Below, piece after piece: positions 1-9,987 of a stretch of DNA of 64,000 bases; the first letter of the stretch is position 1, and each line of letters opens with the position of its first letter. This stretch comes from Pseudophaeobacter sp965641885 (GTDB lineage: Bacteria; Pseudomonadota; Alphaproteobacteria; Rhodobacterales; Rhodobacteraceae): positions 4,092,001-4,156,000 of the forward strand of contig OZ282574.1 in the NCBI GenBank assembly GCA_965641885.1, given 5' to 3'. Both the position numbers and the translations under genes were made by a program. The notes below the pieces were generated by a model that worked only from the letters and a program-made list of their open reading frames with translations, had not been told where the DNA came from and did no database searches.

Positions 1-610
1 CGATCTCGACCAGAGTGACGCACATCAGGATGGCCGCCACCGAGGAATGCATCACAAACGCCAGCGCGCCGCCAACCAGAAAGGCGGTGATATAGTCCCG
101 CGCCAGATAGCCGGCCACTGCGGGCAAAAAGGCGCTGTCACGAATGGGATCCATCGCCTCGCGCAAAAAGCGAAGCGAAATCAGGATAAAGGCGACCCCC
201 AAAAGGATACGTCCAGCCTGACGGGCCTTCTTGCCATCGGTTTTGACAAACAGGTAGCCCCCGACTGCCAAAAGCGCCGGCACCAGCCAGTCCAGCTGGA
301 ACGACAGGATCTGAATGATCAGCGCCGAGCCAAGGTCTCCGCCCAGCACAATGGCCAGCCCGGTGGGAAAGGCGAGGTACCCTCCAGAGGCAAAGCCGGT
401 GACCAGGAGCGTCACCGCAGCCGAGCTTTGCAGCACCAGCGCCAGCCCGACGCCAACGCCACCCGCCTGCAACCGGTTGCCGGTGCCGGTCAACAGCCGC
501 TGGAACGAAGCCCCATAGCTGCGCTCGATCCCTGTGCGCACCATCCGCACTGCAAACAGCAGAAACATGGTGGCGCCGGCAAGGCTGGTAAGGAAGGTCA
601 AAATCGCCAT
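1..610 (-). CDS. Na/Pi cotransporter family protein (C-terminus cut by window edge)
   Basis: About 203 N-terminal residues of a polytopic membrane protein are visible; the rest lies beyond the left edge. The reading frame shows hydrophobic helices and the duplicated Gln/His-Ser-Ser motifs of the Na-dependent phosphate cotransporter (NptA/PF02690) family: QSSAAVT near residue 60 and MHSSVAAIL near residue 190. The likely role is sodium-coupled phosphate uptake or export across the inner membrane. The ATG at 610 is preceded on the minus strand by GGAG eight bases away, which supports this start. The gene runs in the same direction as the DeoR regulator 78 bp upstream and may share its transcript. 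Whether a PhoU-like C-terminal domain follows cannot be seen. Confidence 0.8.
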   Translation of the reverse strand, partial: MAILTFLTSLAGATMFLLFAVRMVRTGIERSYGASFQRLLTGTGNRLQAGGVGVGLALVLQSSAAVTLLVTGFASGGYLAFPTGLAIVLGGDLGSALIIQILSFQLDWLVPALLAVGGYLFVKTDGKKARQAGRILLGVAFILISLRFLREAMDPIRDSAFLPAVAGYLARDYITAFLVGGALAFVMHSSVAAILMCVTLVEI

Positions 611-688
611 CTCAGGGCTCCGTTTGTGCTCATTCTTCGGCAACTGCAGGTGCTTTGCAGCGCCTGCGATCTGGTCTGCAGCGCCGTC

Positions 689-1564
689 TCAGGGCTCCCG
701 GCCTGACGCCTGCGCAGGACGTTGTCCGGGGGCTTGTGTGGGTGCGGGTCCGGGGGCTTGTCCGGGCGGCTGGCTAGTCGCCAGTGCCAGCTCAAACGTC
801 ACGCCCCAGCCCTGCAGCGCCCGCGCCAGTTTCTTTCCCGGCTCACGGTCACTGACCAGCCCATCCAACAGCTGCGGCGCCGGGCCGCAATGGGGTGCTG
901 TCTCGGAGAATTTTGACGCGGTGGTCACCACAAAGATCTTCTCTGCCGCCTCTGCCACCACAGAGGCCAGTTCGGCCTCGCTGGCATTGTGAAACAACAG
1001 CCCGTGTTTCGCCGACAGCGCATCCGCTGACAAAATCGCGACATCAAAGGCAAAGCGTGCCGCCTGTTGTTCGCTCACCGGACCAAAGGTGCCGCGATCA
1101 TCGCCCCGCATCTCACCGCCCAGCAGGTGCAGGTGGTTGCCATTGTGATTGGACAAGACCTGCGCCACACCAATGGAATTGGTCACCACCGTCAGATTGC
1201 GACGCCGCCGCAGTGCCTCGGCGACAAAGGAGGTGGTAGAGCCCACATCCAGAAACACCGTCATCCCATCGACTATCTTGGGCATAACGGCTTCGGCTAT
1301 GCGCTTTTTCTCCTGCGGGTTCTCGCCCATGCGGCGGAAAAAACTGGGGCCCGAGGCGTCCTTGCCTGCCCCCACAAGATAGGCGCCGCCATGTACCCGT
1401 TCCAGCGCCCCCGCCTTGGCCAGGGCTTTGATGGTGCGGCGCACGGTTTCTTCCGAAACATCCAGCATTAAAGCCAGCTCGGCGCTGCGCCCGGAGCCGC
1501 CCAAGCGCCGCAGCGCTTGCAAAAGCCCCATTTCGCGGTGGGAGAGAGTACTGGCGGCGGCCAT
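689..1564 (-). CDS. DeoR/GlpR-family transcriptional regulator
   Basis: This 291-residue protein has the DeoR layout. An N-terminal helix-turn-helix (about residues 8-60, with SEETVRRTIKAL as recognition region) is followed by a sugar-phosphate-sensing DeoRC domain (about 75-240) with the usual DVGSTT and VTNSIGVAQ segments. Family members are repressors released by phosphorylated sugars or related acids. It sits divergently from the sulfatase and glycerate kinase genes, so they are its most likely targets, and upstream of the Na/Pi transporter gene. The last 30 residues are a Pro/Gln/Gly-rich low-complexity tail that normal DeoR proteins lack; it comes from short repeated GC-rich DNA. AGGA lies nine bases before the ATG. 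Confidence 0.88.
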   Translation of the reverse strand: MAAASTLSHREMGLLQALRRLGGSGRSAELALMLDVSEETVRRTIKALAKAGALERVHGGAYLVGAGKDASGPSFFRRMGENPQEKKRIAEAVMPKIVDGMTVFLDVGSTTSFVAEALRRRRNLTVVTNSIGVAQVLSNHNGNHLHLLGGEMRGDDRGTFGPVSEQQAARFAFDVAILSADALSAKHGLLFHNASEAELASVVAEAAEKIFVVTTASKFSETAPHCGPAPQLLDGLVSDREPGKKLARALQGWGVTFELALATSQPPGQAPGPAPTQAPGQRPAQASGREP

Positions 1565-1760
1565 CGGGCAAAATCCTCATTTCGGCAACAAGATCCACAG
1601 AAATTGCCATCAGCGCCGCAAATCTGCAAGTTAAAACCCACAAAACCCCAAGAAAGCGGTCACCTCACAACCGTTTGAAACAGAAAATCCCTTCCCAAAT
1701 CACAATGCGACGGATTATCTGGCAAAGACAGACCACCACCCCTGCCAGAGGACCTGAGCC
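1565..1760. promoter_or_regulatory. Divergent spacer between the DeoR regulator and sulfatase genes
   Basis: This 196-bp spacer is noticeably less GC-rich than its flanks and must hold the two divergent promoters. Given the regulator on one side, a DeoR operator is expected here. I could not pick out a convincing palindrome or a clear -35/-10 pair by eye. Confidence 0.4.
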
Positions 1761-3368
1761 ATGAGCCCCACTGCGCCAGCCCCACGGCCTGCGAAAAATC
1801 AGGAAAAAAAGAATGTGCTCTTCATTCTGATTGACCAGCTGCGCGCTGATTGCCTGACAGGGGCGCTGGCGGCGCATGTGGCGCTGCCAAACCTGCGGGC
1901 TCTGATGGCCGAGGCAGTGACGTTCGAGCAGAACTACACGGTAGTGAACCCCTGCGGGCCGTCGCGCGCCTCGATCCTGACCGGGCAATATGCGATGAAC
2001 CACCGCTCGGTGCGCAATGGCACGCCGCTGCGCCATGATACGCCAACCCTGCCCGGCGAGATGCGCAAGGCCGGCTATGAGCCCATGTTGTTCGGCTATA
2101 CAGACACAGCCCGTGATCCCCGCGTGCACCACCCCAATGATCCGGCCATCCGCACCTACGAGCAGCACATGGCGGGGTTTCGCGAAATGCTCGAGATGCG
2201 GCTGGAGATGTCCTACCCCTGGCGCGCCGACCTGCTGAGCAAGGGCTACAAATTCGACAACTACTGGGATCTGCACAGGCCAGTTTCGCCCACCGGTGGC
2301 AAGGCAGCGCTGAATGATCCCGCGCCCTACCGGGCCGAAGACAGCGATACCGCCTTTTTGACAGACCGGTTTCTGGCCACCATGCCCGCCTATGGCGATC
2401 ACAGCTGGTTTGCGCATCTGACTTATATTCGCCCCCATCCGCCGCTGGTAGCGCCCGCGCCCTACAATACCCTGGTTGACCCCGCCAGCCTGCCACTGCC
2501 GCAGCGGCGCGGATCGGTTTCGGATGAATGTGCGCTGCACCCGTTTTTTGCGCCCACCACCCAGGCCTACACACCAGCTTCAACGGTTCTGGGATTTCCC
2601 GATCTTGAGCCAACGGATGAGAACATCCAGATCCTGCGGGCGCTCTATCTGGGATTGGCCAGCGAGGTCGACGCCCATATCGGCCGGGTGCTGCAGTTCC
2701 TGAAAGACAGCGGACAGGACGACAATACTCTGCTGGTGCTGAGTGCTGATCATGGCGAGATGCTGGGAGACCGCCACAGCTGGGGGAAGTTCTCGGTCTA
2801 TGATGCCGCCTACAAAACACCGCTGATCATCCGCATGCCCGGCAATGCGGCCCAGGCGGGCAGCCGGCGGCAGGACATAACCGAATCCATCGACCTCACC
2901 CCCACCATTCTGGACTGGGTGGGGCAAGGGATCCCCAATGCCATGGATGGCGCCTCGTTGCGGCCGCTGCTGCGCGGGGAAACACCTGCCGACTGGCGGC
3001 AGTATTCTTTTTCAGAGCTGGACTTTGGCGACCCCGAAGCCGCCACCCTGTGGCAACGCAGCCTTGGCACCTCAATCGCTGACTCCAGCCTGGCCATCCT
3101 GCGCGACCACCGTTTTACGCTGGTGGAATTTGCCGCCGAGCTGCCGCCGCTGCTGTTTGATCATCACGGAGCGGGCGAGCTGGAGGATGTCGCCCACCGG
3201 CCCGAGCTGCAGGCGGATCTGGCACGGCTGACCCGGCAGATGCTGCGGCACCGGATGCGCAATATGGATCATACGCTGTCGCTGCACTCGATCACCGCGG
3301 ATGGCCCGCGCCACAAAAGCCGCCAGCGTCCCGGCAGTGCGGGCGGCAGGGCGGGCGGCGGTGGTTGA
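1761..3368 (+). CDS. Sulfatase / phosphonate monoester hydrolase-type enzyme
   Basis: This 535-residue protein belongs to the alkaline-phosphatase superfamily. The N-terminal FILIDQLRAD supplies metal-binding aspartates. The motif NPCGPSRASILTGQY (about residue 63) is the C-x-P-S-R signature whose cysteine is matured to formylglycine, the catalytic nucleophile. SADHGEMLGD (about 330) gives the second Asp-His metal pair. The length and the C-terminal RMRNMDHTL segment resemble phosphonate monoester hydrolase/arylsulfatase relatives more than choline sulfatase. There is no signal peptide, so it is probably cytoplasmic. It is followed 91 bp downstream by a glycerate kinase gene and is near a Na/Pi transporter, so a phosphodiester or sulfate ester of a three-carbon acid is a reasonable but unproven substrate. 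Confidence 0.83.
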   Translation: MSPTAPAPRPAKNQEKKNVLFILIDQLRADCLTGALAAHVALPNLRALMAEAVTFEQNYTVVNPCGPSRASILTGQYAMNHRSVRNGTPLRHDTPTLPGEMRKAGYEPMLFGYTDTARDPRVHHPNDPAIRTYEQHMAGFREMLEMRLEMSYPWRADLLSKGYKFDNYWDLHRPVSPTGGKAALNDPAPYRAEDSDTAFLTDRFLATMPAYGDHSWFAHLTYIRPHPPLVAPAPYNTLVDPASLPLPQRRGSVSDECALHPFFAPTTQAYTPASTVLGFPDLEPTDENIQILRALYLGLASEVDAHIGRVLQFLKDSGQDDNTLLVLSADHGEMLGDRHSWGKFSVYDAAYKTPLIIRMPGNAAQAGSRRQDITESIDLTPTILDWVGQGIPNAMDGASLRPLLRGETPADWRQYSFSELDFGDPEAATLWQRSLGTSIADSSLAILRDHRFTLVEFAAELPPLLFDHHGAGELEDVAHRPELQADLARLTRQMLRHRMRNMDHTLSLHSITADGPRHKSRQRPGSAGGRAGGGG

Positions 3369-3459
3369 CCCCAGCCGCACCTTTGGGCAAAACGGGCGGC
3401 AAGTTTAGCGGTAACACGGCGAGATCAGATCCGCTGAAACCCCATTTTACGGAGCCTAC

Positions 3460-4728
3460 ATGACCTCTCTTGCCCAAGACGCCAGAACCCTGTTTGACGC
3501 CGCCGTGACCCGCGCCAACCCGGCACTGGCCCTGCGCCACGCCCTGCAGGCCTCGCCCCTGCCGCCGCTGGCCTCTGGTGGCCAAAGCTACATTCTGGCC
3601 CTTGGCAAGGCGGCAGTCCCAACGATGCAAGAGGCCCTGAGCCATATTCCCGAGCCGCGTCAGGCACTGGTGGTGACCAACCCCGAAAACCTGCGGGATG
3701 TTGCGGGCGCCAAGGTCCTGGCCGGCTCACACCCGGTGCCGGATCAGGCCAGTGCCGAGGCCGGGGCTTGCGTGCTGCGGTTTCTGTCGCAAACAACGGC
3801 GCAGGACCGCGTCATCGTGCTGGTCTCTGGCGGCGGCTCTGCCCTGATGGTGGCCCCGGCCGCAGGCCTTTCGCTGGCGGACAAAGCCGCGGTCAGTCAG
3901 GCGCTGCTGGCCTCGGGGCTGGACATCACCGAGATGAACCTTGTGCGCCAGCAGCTGTCCGAGCTGAAGGGCGGCGGGCTGTTGCGGCACGCAGCGCCCG
4001 CAGCTGTGACGAGCTATATCCTGTCGGATGTCATTGGGGATGATCTGCGCGCCATTGCGTCGGGGCCAACCGTGAGCCCGCTGGGAGATCGCGCCGCCGC
4101 CCGTGCCACAGTGCAGCAGGCTGGAATTTGGGACAGCCTGCCAGAAGCGGTCAAAACCCATCTGACAACAGAGCCCGCTGCCCCCGTGCTGCCCGAGGCG
4201 CAAAACATCCTTATCGGCTCTAATCGCCACAGCCTTGCCGCCATGATGCAGGCGGCGCACCCTTTGGGATGGCAGGCACAGCTGGTCAGCGACCATTTGA
4301 CCGGCGATGTCGCCGAGGCTGTCGACGAGATCCTGCGAGCGGCGCAGGCGGCGCCCAAAGACCGCGACATCGCCCTGATCTTTGGTGGCGAGACCACCGT
4401 GCGTCTTGTGGGGGACGGGCGCGGCGGGCGTAATCAGGAGATGGCCCTGCGTCTGGCCCAGCGCGGCGCACGCGAGCTGACTGGCAACTGGCTGTTTTTA
4501 TCGGGCGGCACCGATGGGCGCGATGGCCCAACCGAGGCCGCAGGAGGCATTGCCACACCGGACACCTGGGCCGCCATTGCCGAGGCTGGCGCGGATGGCG
4601 CAGCCCTGCTTGCCAACAATGACAGCTACGCCGCCCTCAAAGCCGCCGATGCCCTGTTGCTGACGGGGGGCACTGGGACAAATGTAGCCGATGTTCAGGT
4701 GTTCTTGCGGCGCGCCGCCACAGATTAA
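3460..4728 (+). CDS. gckA: Glycerate 2-kinase (MOFRL family)
   Basis: This 422-residue protein matches the GckA/TtuD family, which phosphorylates D-glycerate to 2-phosphoglycerate with ATP. The N-terminal Rossmann-like domain contains ALGKAAV, the middle has VSGGGSALM (about residue 123) and LVRQQLSELKGGGLL. The C-terminal MOFRL domain shows FGGETTV, GGRNQEMAL and SGGTDGRDGPTEAAG. It follows the sulfatase gene by 91 bp with no visible terminator, so cotranscription is likely. Some databases label such proteins hydroxypyruvate reductase, an older misnomer for the family. The stop codon lies inside a 15-bp tandem duplication. Confidence 0.92.
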   Translation: MTSLAQDARTLFDAAVTRANPALALRHALQASPLPPLASGGQSYILALGKAAVPTMQEALSHIPEPRQALVVTNPENLRDVAGAKVLAGSHPVPDQASAEAGACVLRFLSQTTAQDRVIVLVSGGGSALMVAPAAGLSLADKAAVSQALLASGLDITEMNLVRQQLSELKGGGLLRHAAPAAVTSYILSDVIGDDLRAIASGPTVSPLGDRAAARATVQQAGIWDSLPEAVKTHLTTEPAAPVLPEAQNILIGSNRHSLAAMMQAAHPLGWQAQLVSDHLTGDVAEAVDEILRAAQAAPKDRDIALIFGGETTVRLVGDGRGGRNQEMALRLAQRGARELTGNWLFLSGGTDGRDGPTEAAGGIATPDTWAAIAEAGADGAALLANNDSYAALKAADALLLTGGTGTNVADVQVFLRRAATD

Positions 4729-4752
4729 CCAGACTGGGATTAAGCAGACGGG
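4723..4752 (+). repeat. 15-bp imperfect tandem duplication at the gckA stop codon
   Basis: GATTAACCAGACTGG is followed directly by GATTAAGCAGACGGG (13 of 15 identical), and a third partial copy GGTTAAAG comes next. The first copy includes the TAA stop of gckA. The second supplies another TAA in the same frame. Confidence 0.8.
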
Positions 4753-4764
4753 GGTTAAAGCGCC

Positions 4765-5205
4765 CTAGATCTCGATACCATCCAGCTCGTTCAGCAGATC
4801 CAGCAGCGCCTCATAGCGCTCCTCGCCCATTTTTTCCCGCGTGCGGGTCACGATGGCGAGGCTGGCCGCCATATTGGCGTCGATTATTTTTTCACCGGCA
4901 GCGGTGATACGGATCACCTGACGCCGCCGGTCGACCTGATCACGGGTGCGGCTGATCAGACCCTTTTCATCCAGCTTTTGCAGAATGCGCGTCAGGCTGG
5001 GCAGCAAAAGACAGGCCTGATCGGAAATCTGCGTCGGGTCAATCGCCCCGCTTTCCTGCACCACGCGCAAAACACGCCATTGCTGCTCGGTGAGGTCACT
5101 GTCGCTCAGCAGGTTGCGGATCGGCCCCATGACGCGCTCACGGGCACGAAGCAGAGCAATTGGCAGCGAGCGGGAGGTTGAGGGCAATCTGGGTGTCATG
5201 ATCAT
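4765..5205 (-). CDS. hpaR: HpaR, MarR-type repressor of homoprotocatechuate catabolism
   Basis: This 146-residue protein is a winged-helix MarR regulator that matches the HpaR/HpcR subfamily along its length. It has the N-terminal SLPIALLRARE, then LTEQQWRVLRV, the recognition helix region LLPSLTRILQKL and the wing DQVDRRRQVIRIT. HpaR represses hpa promoters until homoprotocatechuate or a related aromatic acid binds. The gene is divergent from hpaF across a 126-bp spacer holding the probable operators. This is the classical hpaR arrangement and supports both the name and autoregulation. An in-frame ATG three codons in (MTPRLP) is an alternative start. Confidence 0.92.
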   Translation of the reverse strand: MIMTPRLPSTSRSLPIALLRARERVMGPIRNLLSDSDLTEQQWRVLRVVQESGAIDPTQISDQACLLLPSLTRILQKLDEKGLISRTRDQVDRRRQVIRITAAGEKIIDANMAASLAIVTRTREKMGEERYEALLDLLNELDGIEI

Positions 5206-5300
5206 TTATCACATCAATTCATCAGGAAAGGCAATTGCCCGCAGGGTTCTTGCCCTATTTGACAGCAGGCCTGCAAGATGATAAACATGTTAACAATATT
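5199..5300. promoter_or_regulatory. hpaR-hpaF control region with candidate HpaR operators
   Basis: Two AT-rich sites share TGATAAA in opposite orientations. One overlaps the hpaR start (TGATAAATGATCATG on the minus strand). The other, at about 5277-5297, reads TGATAAACATGTTAACA and contains the palindrome GTTAAC. A plausible hpaF promoter has TTGACA at 5259-5264 and TAAACA at 5282-5287 with a 17-bp spacer, so the right-hand site covers the -10 box. Repression by occlusion is the natural reading. Confidence 0.55.
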
Positions 5301-5331
5301 TCACTCACCACCCCTTGCGAGGATACGCACC

Positions 5332-5717
5332 ATGCCACATGTCATGCTGGACTACTCTGCCAACCTGGAAGACGCGGTTGATATTGCGGATCTGTGCACC
5401 TGCCTGCGCCTGGCTGCGATTGAAACCGGTGTTTTTCCCATGGCCGGCATTCGCGTGCGGGCCTTTGCGGCCACGCATGTCTCGATCGCAGACGGCGACC
5501 CGCAGCACGGCTATATCGATATCTCGGTGCGGCTGCGGGCGGGGCGTGATCTTGCGACCCGCAAGGCTGCAACCCAAGCGATTTTTGACGCGGCCCGTGC
5601 CTATCTGGCCCCCTGCATGGAAAAACGCTCGCTCGCGCTGTCGTTTGAGATGCGCAACATCGACCCCGAGCTTTCGCCAAAATGCGGCACCATCCGTGAT
5701 CATCTGGAGGACAAATA

Positions 5718-5718
<1 letters not shown>
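5332..5718 (+). CDS. hpaF: HpaF, 5-carboxymethyl-2-hydroxymuconate delta-isomerase
   Basis: This 128-residue small isomerase belongs to the tautomerase superfamily and converts 5-carboxymethyl-2-hydroxymuconate to its oxo tautomer after ring cleavage. I chose the ATG at 5332, which gives MPHVMLDYS and so exposes Pro after Met removal; Pro-1 is the catalytic base of this family. An upstream in-frame ATG at 5278 would bury that proline inside the protein and has no better ribosome binding site (GCGAGG precedes 5332). FPMAGIRVR and the C-terminal LSFEMRNID match HpaF. The stop overlaps the GTG start of hpaE (TAGTG). Confidence 0.9.
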
Positions 5719-7229
<1,511 letters not shown>

Positions 7230-7262
7230 CACCACGCTGCCGCAGCACCTTGTGCCCCGTTT

Positions 7263-7310
7263 CTGGCAGCAGCCAGAGCCCTAAAAACCCCCTGGTCCGG
7301 CTGGACCGGG
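7263..7310 (+). other. Two small hairpins in the hpaE-hpaD spacer
   Basis: CTGGCAGCAGCCAG (7263-7276) and GGTCC-GGCT-GGACC (7294-7307) are inverted repeats in the 106-bp spacer. Neither has a following T-run on the plus strand, so an RNA-processing or stabilising role is as likely as termination. Confidence 0.4.
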
Positions 7311-7335
7311 GCCCGTTCGAAATCAGGAGGCCCTC

Positions 7336-8316
7336 ATGCCCGTTCCCGCACCCGTACTCTACCCGCCTTTCAATATCCTCCGGCTGTCGCATGTGGAATA
7401 CCGCGTCACGGATTTGGCCGCCTCGCGCAAATTCTACGTCGAGATGCTTGGCCTGCAGGTCACCCAGGAGGATGAGAGCCGCGTCTATCTGCGCGCCATG
7501 GAAGAGCGTGGCCATCACTGTATTGTGCTGGTTCAGGCCGACACGGCGGAGGTGGGCGTGCTGGGGTTCAAGCTGTTTGATGAACCTGATCTGGACAAGG
7601 CCGCCGAATTTTTCGCCGCCAAAGGCCTGCCGGTGGACTGGGTGGAGCGGCCCCATATGGGACGCACTCTGCGCACCCGCGACCCCTGGGGTGTGCCGCT
7701 GGAATTCTACGTCAAGATGGACCGTCTGGAGCCCATTCACCAGAAATACAGGCTCTACAATGGGGTAAAGCCGCTGCGCATTGATCATTTCAACCTGTTC
7801 AGCGCCGATGTGGATGCCTCGGTTGCCTTTTACAACGAGATCGGATTTCGGGTGACCGAATACACCGAGGATGACGAAAGCGGCAAGGTCTGGGCCGCCT
7901 GGATGCATCGCAAGGGCGGCGTGCATGACATCGCCTTTACCAATGGCACCGGCCCCCGGCTGCACCACTCGGCCTTTTGGGTGCCAACGCCGCTCAATAT
8001 CATCGACCTGCTCGATCTGATGTCCACCAGTGGCTATGTCGCCAATATCGAGCGCGGCCCCGGTCGCCACGGTATATCCAACGCGTTTTTCCTTTATGTG
8101 CGTGATCCCGACGGCCACCGGATCGAGATCTATTGCTCGGACTATCAAACCGTTGACCCGGATCTGGAAGCGATCAAATGGTCCCTCACGGATCCACAGC
8201 GCCAGACCCTTTGGGGGGCGCCCGCGCCGCGCAGCTGGTTCGAGGAAGGCTCCAGCTTTGAAGGGGTCGAGACAAAGCCAAGTGCGTTGACAGCGCAGCC
8301 AATCATTGCGCCATAG
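7336..8316 (+). CDS. hpaD: HpaD, 3,4-dihydroxyphenylacetate 2,3-dioxygenase (type I, VOC fold)
   Basis: This 326-residue extradiol dioxygenase cleaves the homoprotocatechuate ring next to the hydroxyls. Two VOC domains are present (about residues 15-130 and 147-270). Iron/manganese ligands can be placed at His151 (IDHFNLF), His211 (LHHSAFWV) and Glu264 (HRIEIYCS), with the acid-base His197 (GGVHDIAF). This is the Arthrobacter/Brevibacterium type of homoprotocatechuate dioxygenase, not the LigB-type HpaD of enteric bacteria. The start has AGGAGG seven bases upstream. It lies downstream of hpaE in the same direction. Confidence 0.92.
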   Translation: MPVPAPVLYPPFNILRLSHVEYRVTDLAASRKFYVEMLGLQVTQEDESRVYLRAMEERGHHCIVLVQADTAEVGVLGFKLFDEPDLDKAAEFFAAKGLPVDWVERPHMGRTLRTRDPWGVPLEFYVKMDRLEPIHQKYRLYNGVKPLRIDHFNLFSADVDASVAFYNEIGFRVTEYTEDDESGKVWAAWMHRKGGVHDIAFTNGTGPRLHHSAFWVPTPLNIIDLLDLMSTSGYVANIERGPGRHGISNAFFLYVRDPDGHRIEIYCSDYQTVDPDLEAIKWSLTDPQRQTLWGAPAPRSWFEEGSSFEGVETKPSALTAQPIIAP

Positions 8317-8401
8317 CAGCGTAGCGGGCAGCCTCTCTCGGGGTGAGGGCGCTGTCCGTATTTATTGCGACTGGGTATCTATTGAGACAAGGGAAGAACA
8401 G

Positions 8402-9811
8402 ATGAAATGGGATGAATTTGGCACCTGGGGCCGTCGCATCGCGGATTGGGCGCAGGACTATCACCTGACCGTCGGAGACAGACCAGTGCGGGCTCGCACC
8501 GAACCCGGTGATGTGCTGAACGCGCTGCCCGCCACCCCGCCCGAAGGCGGCGAGGGCATGGAAGCCATCTTTGCCGATTTTGAAGAGATCGTGATGCCGG
8601 GGATCACCCATTGGCAGCACCCACGTTTCTTTGCCTATTTCTCCTCAAATGCCGCCGCGCCCTCGGTGCTGGCGGAATTCCTCACCTCGGCCATCGCGCC
8701 GCAATGTATGCTGTGGCAGACCTCTCCGGCGGCGACCGAGATGGAAACCCGGATGATGGACTGGCTGCGTCAGGCGCTGGATCTGCCCGGTGAATTTCAG
8801 GGCGTCATTCAGGACAGCGCCTCGTCGGCAACTCTGGCGGCCGTGCTGACCATGCGGGAAAAAGCACTGAACTGGCGCGGCAACCAAGAGGGGCTGTTTG
8901 CGCAAAAACCGCTGCGGATCTATTGTTCATCCGAGGTGCATACCTCGGTAGATCGCGCCATCTGGGTGGCCGGTATCGGCCAGCAAAATCTGGTGCGCGT
9001 GCCCATCAAAGGCGACTGGCGCGGTATGGACCCCGACGCCCTGCGCCAGGCAATCGAGGCCGACATTGCTGCGGGACTGCAACCGGCGGGCCTGATCCTT
9101 TGTGTTGGCGGCACTGGCACTGGCGCCACCGATCCGGTTGATGCCTGTTTGCAGATCGCCGAGGAATACGGGCTTTATAGTCATATCGATGCCGCCTGGG
9201 CCGGCTCTGCGATGATCTGTCCCGAGTATCGCCACTACTGGCCCGGCGTAGAGCGGGCCGACAGCATCGTGTTCAATCCGCATAAATGGCTTGGCGTGCA
9301 GTTCGACTGTTCAGCGCATTTCCTGAAGAACCCCGATGATCTGGTGCAGACACTGGCCATCAGCCCCGAGTACCTGAAGACCCACGGCAAGGATGGCATC
9401 ATCAACTATTCGGAATGGTCGGTGCCGCTGGGGCGGCGGTTTCGCGCGCTCAAGATCTGGTTCCTGATCCGTACCTATGGGCTGGAAGGGCTGCGGCAAC
9501 GGCTGCGCAACCACATCAACTGGTCCAACAAATTGCACGATAAGCTCGCGTTAGAGCCTGATTTTCAGATCGTCACCCCGCCGATGTGGTCGCTCTGGAC
9601 CTTTCGCTATGCGCCCAAAGGTGCCGAAGATCTCGATGATCTGAACCTCAGGCTGGTCAATGCGATCAATGATGACGGGCGGATTTATCTGACCCAGACG
9701 CGGGTCGATGGCGATCTGGTGATCCGCTTTCAGGCCGGCCAGTTTGAAACCACCGAGGCAGACGTGATGATGGCGCATGCGGTCATAGTCGAGATCGCGT
9801 CTACGCTCTGA
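8402..9811 (+). CDS. Group II PLP-dependent decarboxylase (aromatic-L-amino-acid decarboxylase type)
   Basis: This 469-residue protein has the fold and motifs of group II decarboxylases, including DOPA and tyrosine decarboxylases. It begins with an N-terminal helix domain, then HPRFFAYF and QDSASSATLAAVLT; HIDAAWAGS holds the PLP-nitrogen aspartate and FNPHKWLGVQ the Schiff-base lysine (about residue 300). I took the ATG at 8402, preceded by GGAAGA, over an upstream in-frame ATG that would overlap hpaD. Inside an hpa cluster it could convert DOPA, tyrosine or another aromatic amino acid to the amine, upstream of homoprotocatechuate. The actual substrate cannot be read from sequence. Confidence 0.88.
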   Translation: MKWDEFGTWGRRIADWAQDYHLTVGDRPVRARTEPGDVLNALPATPPEGGEGMEAIFADFEEIVMPGITHWQHPRFFAYFSSNAAAPSVLAEFLTSAIAPQCMLWQTSPAATEMETRMMDWLRQALDLPGEFQGVIQDSASSATLAAVLTMREKALNWRGNQEGLFAQKPLRIYCSSEVHTSVDRAIWVAGIGQQNLVRVPIKGDWRGMDPDALRQAIEADIAAGLQPAGLILCVGGTGTGATDPVDACLQIAEEYGLYSHIDAAWAGSAMICPEYRHYWPGVERADSIVFNPHKWLGVQFDCSAHFLKNPDDLVQTLAISPEYLKTHGKDGIINYSEWSVPLGRRFRALKIWFLIRTYGLEGLRQRLRNHINWSNKLHDKLALEPDFQIVTPPMWSLWTFRYAPKGAEDLDDLNLRLVNAINDDGRIYLTQTRVDGDLVIRFQAGQFETTEADVMMAHAVIVEIASTL

Positions 9812-9910
9812 TCCCTGTCCCGCAAGCGGCGATCAGGCCTCCTCTGGACAAGGGATCAATGCCAGAGATATCGTCGACGCACAGGCACTGTTGTGCCCCA
9901 AACTATAGTG

Positions 9911-9938
9911 ACCGGCGCTGAGATGCGCGCCGGTTTTT
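9911..9938 (+). terminator. Rho-independent terminator-like hairpin before hpaI
   Basis: ACCGGCGC and GCGCCGGT form an eight-pair stem around an eight-base loop, followed directly by TTTTT. It lies between the decarboxylase and hpaI genes and could attenuate read-through into hpaI. Confidence 0.7.
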
Positions 9939-9987
9939 AGATCCTTTGGCGCTCATGCCATGCTCTTTATCTGAACGAGGTTTGCCG

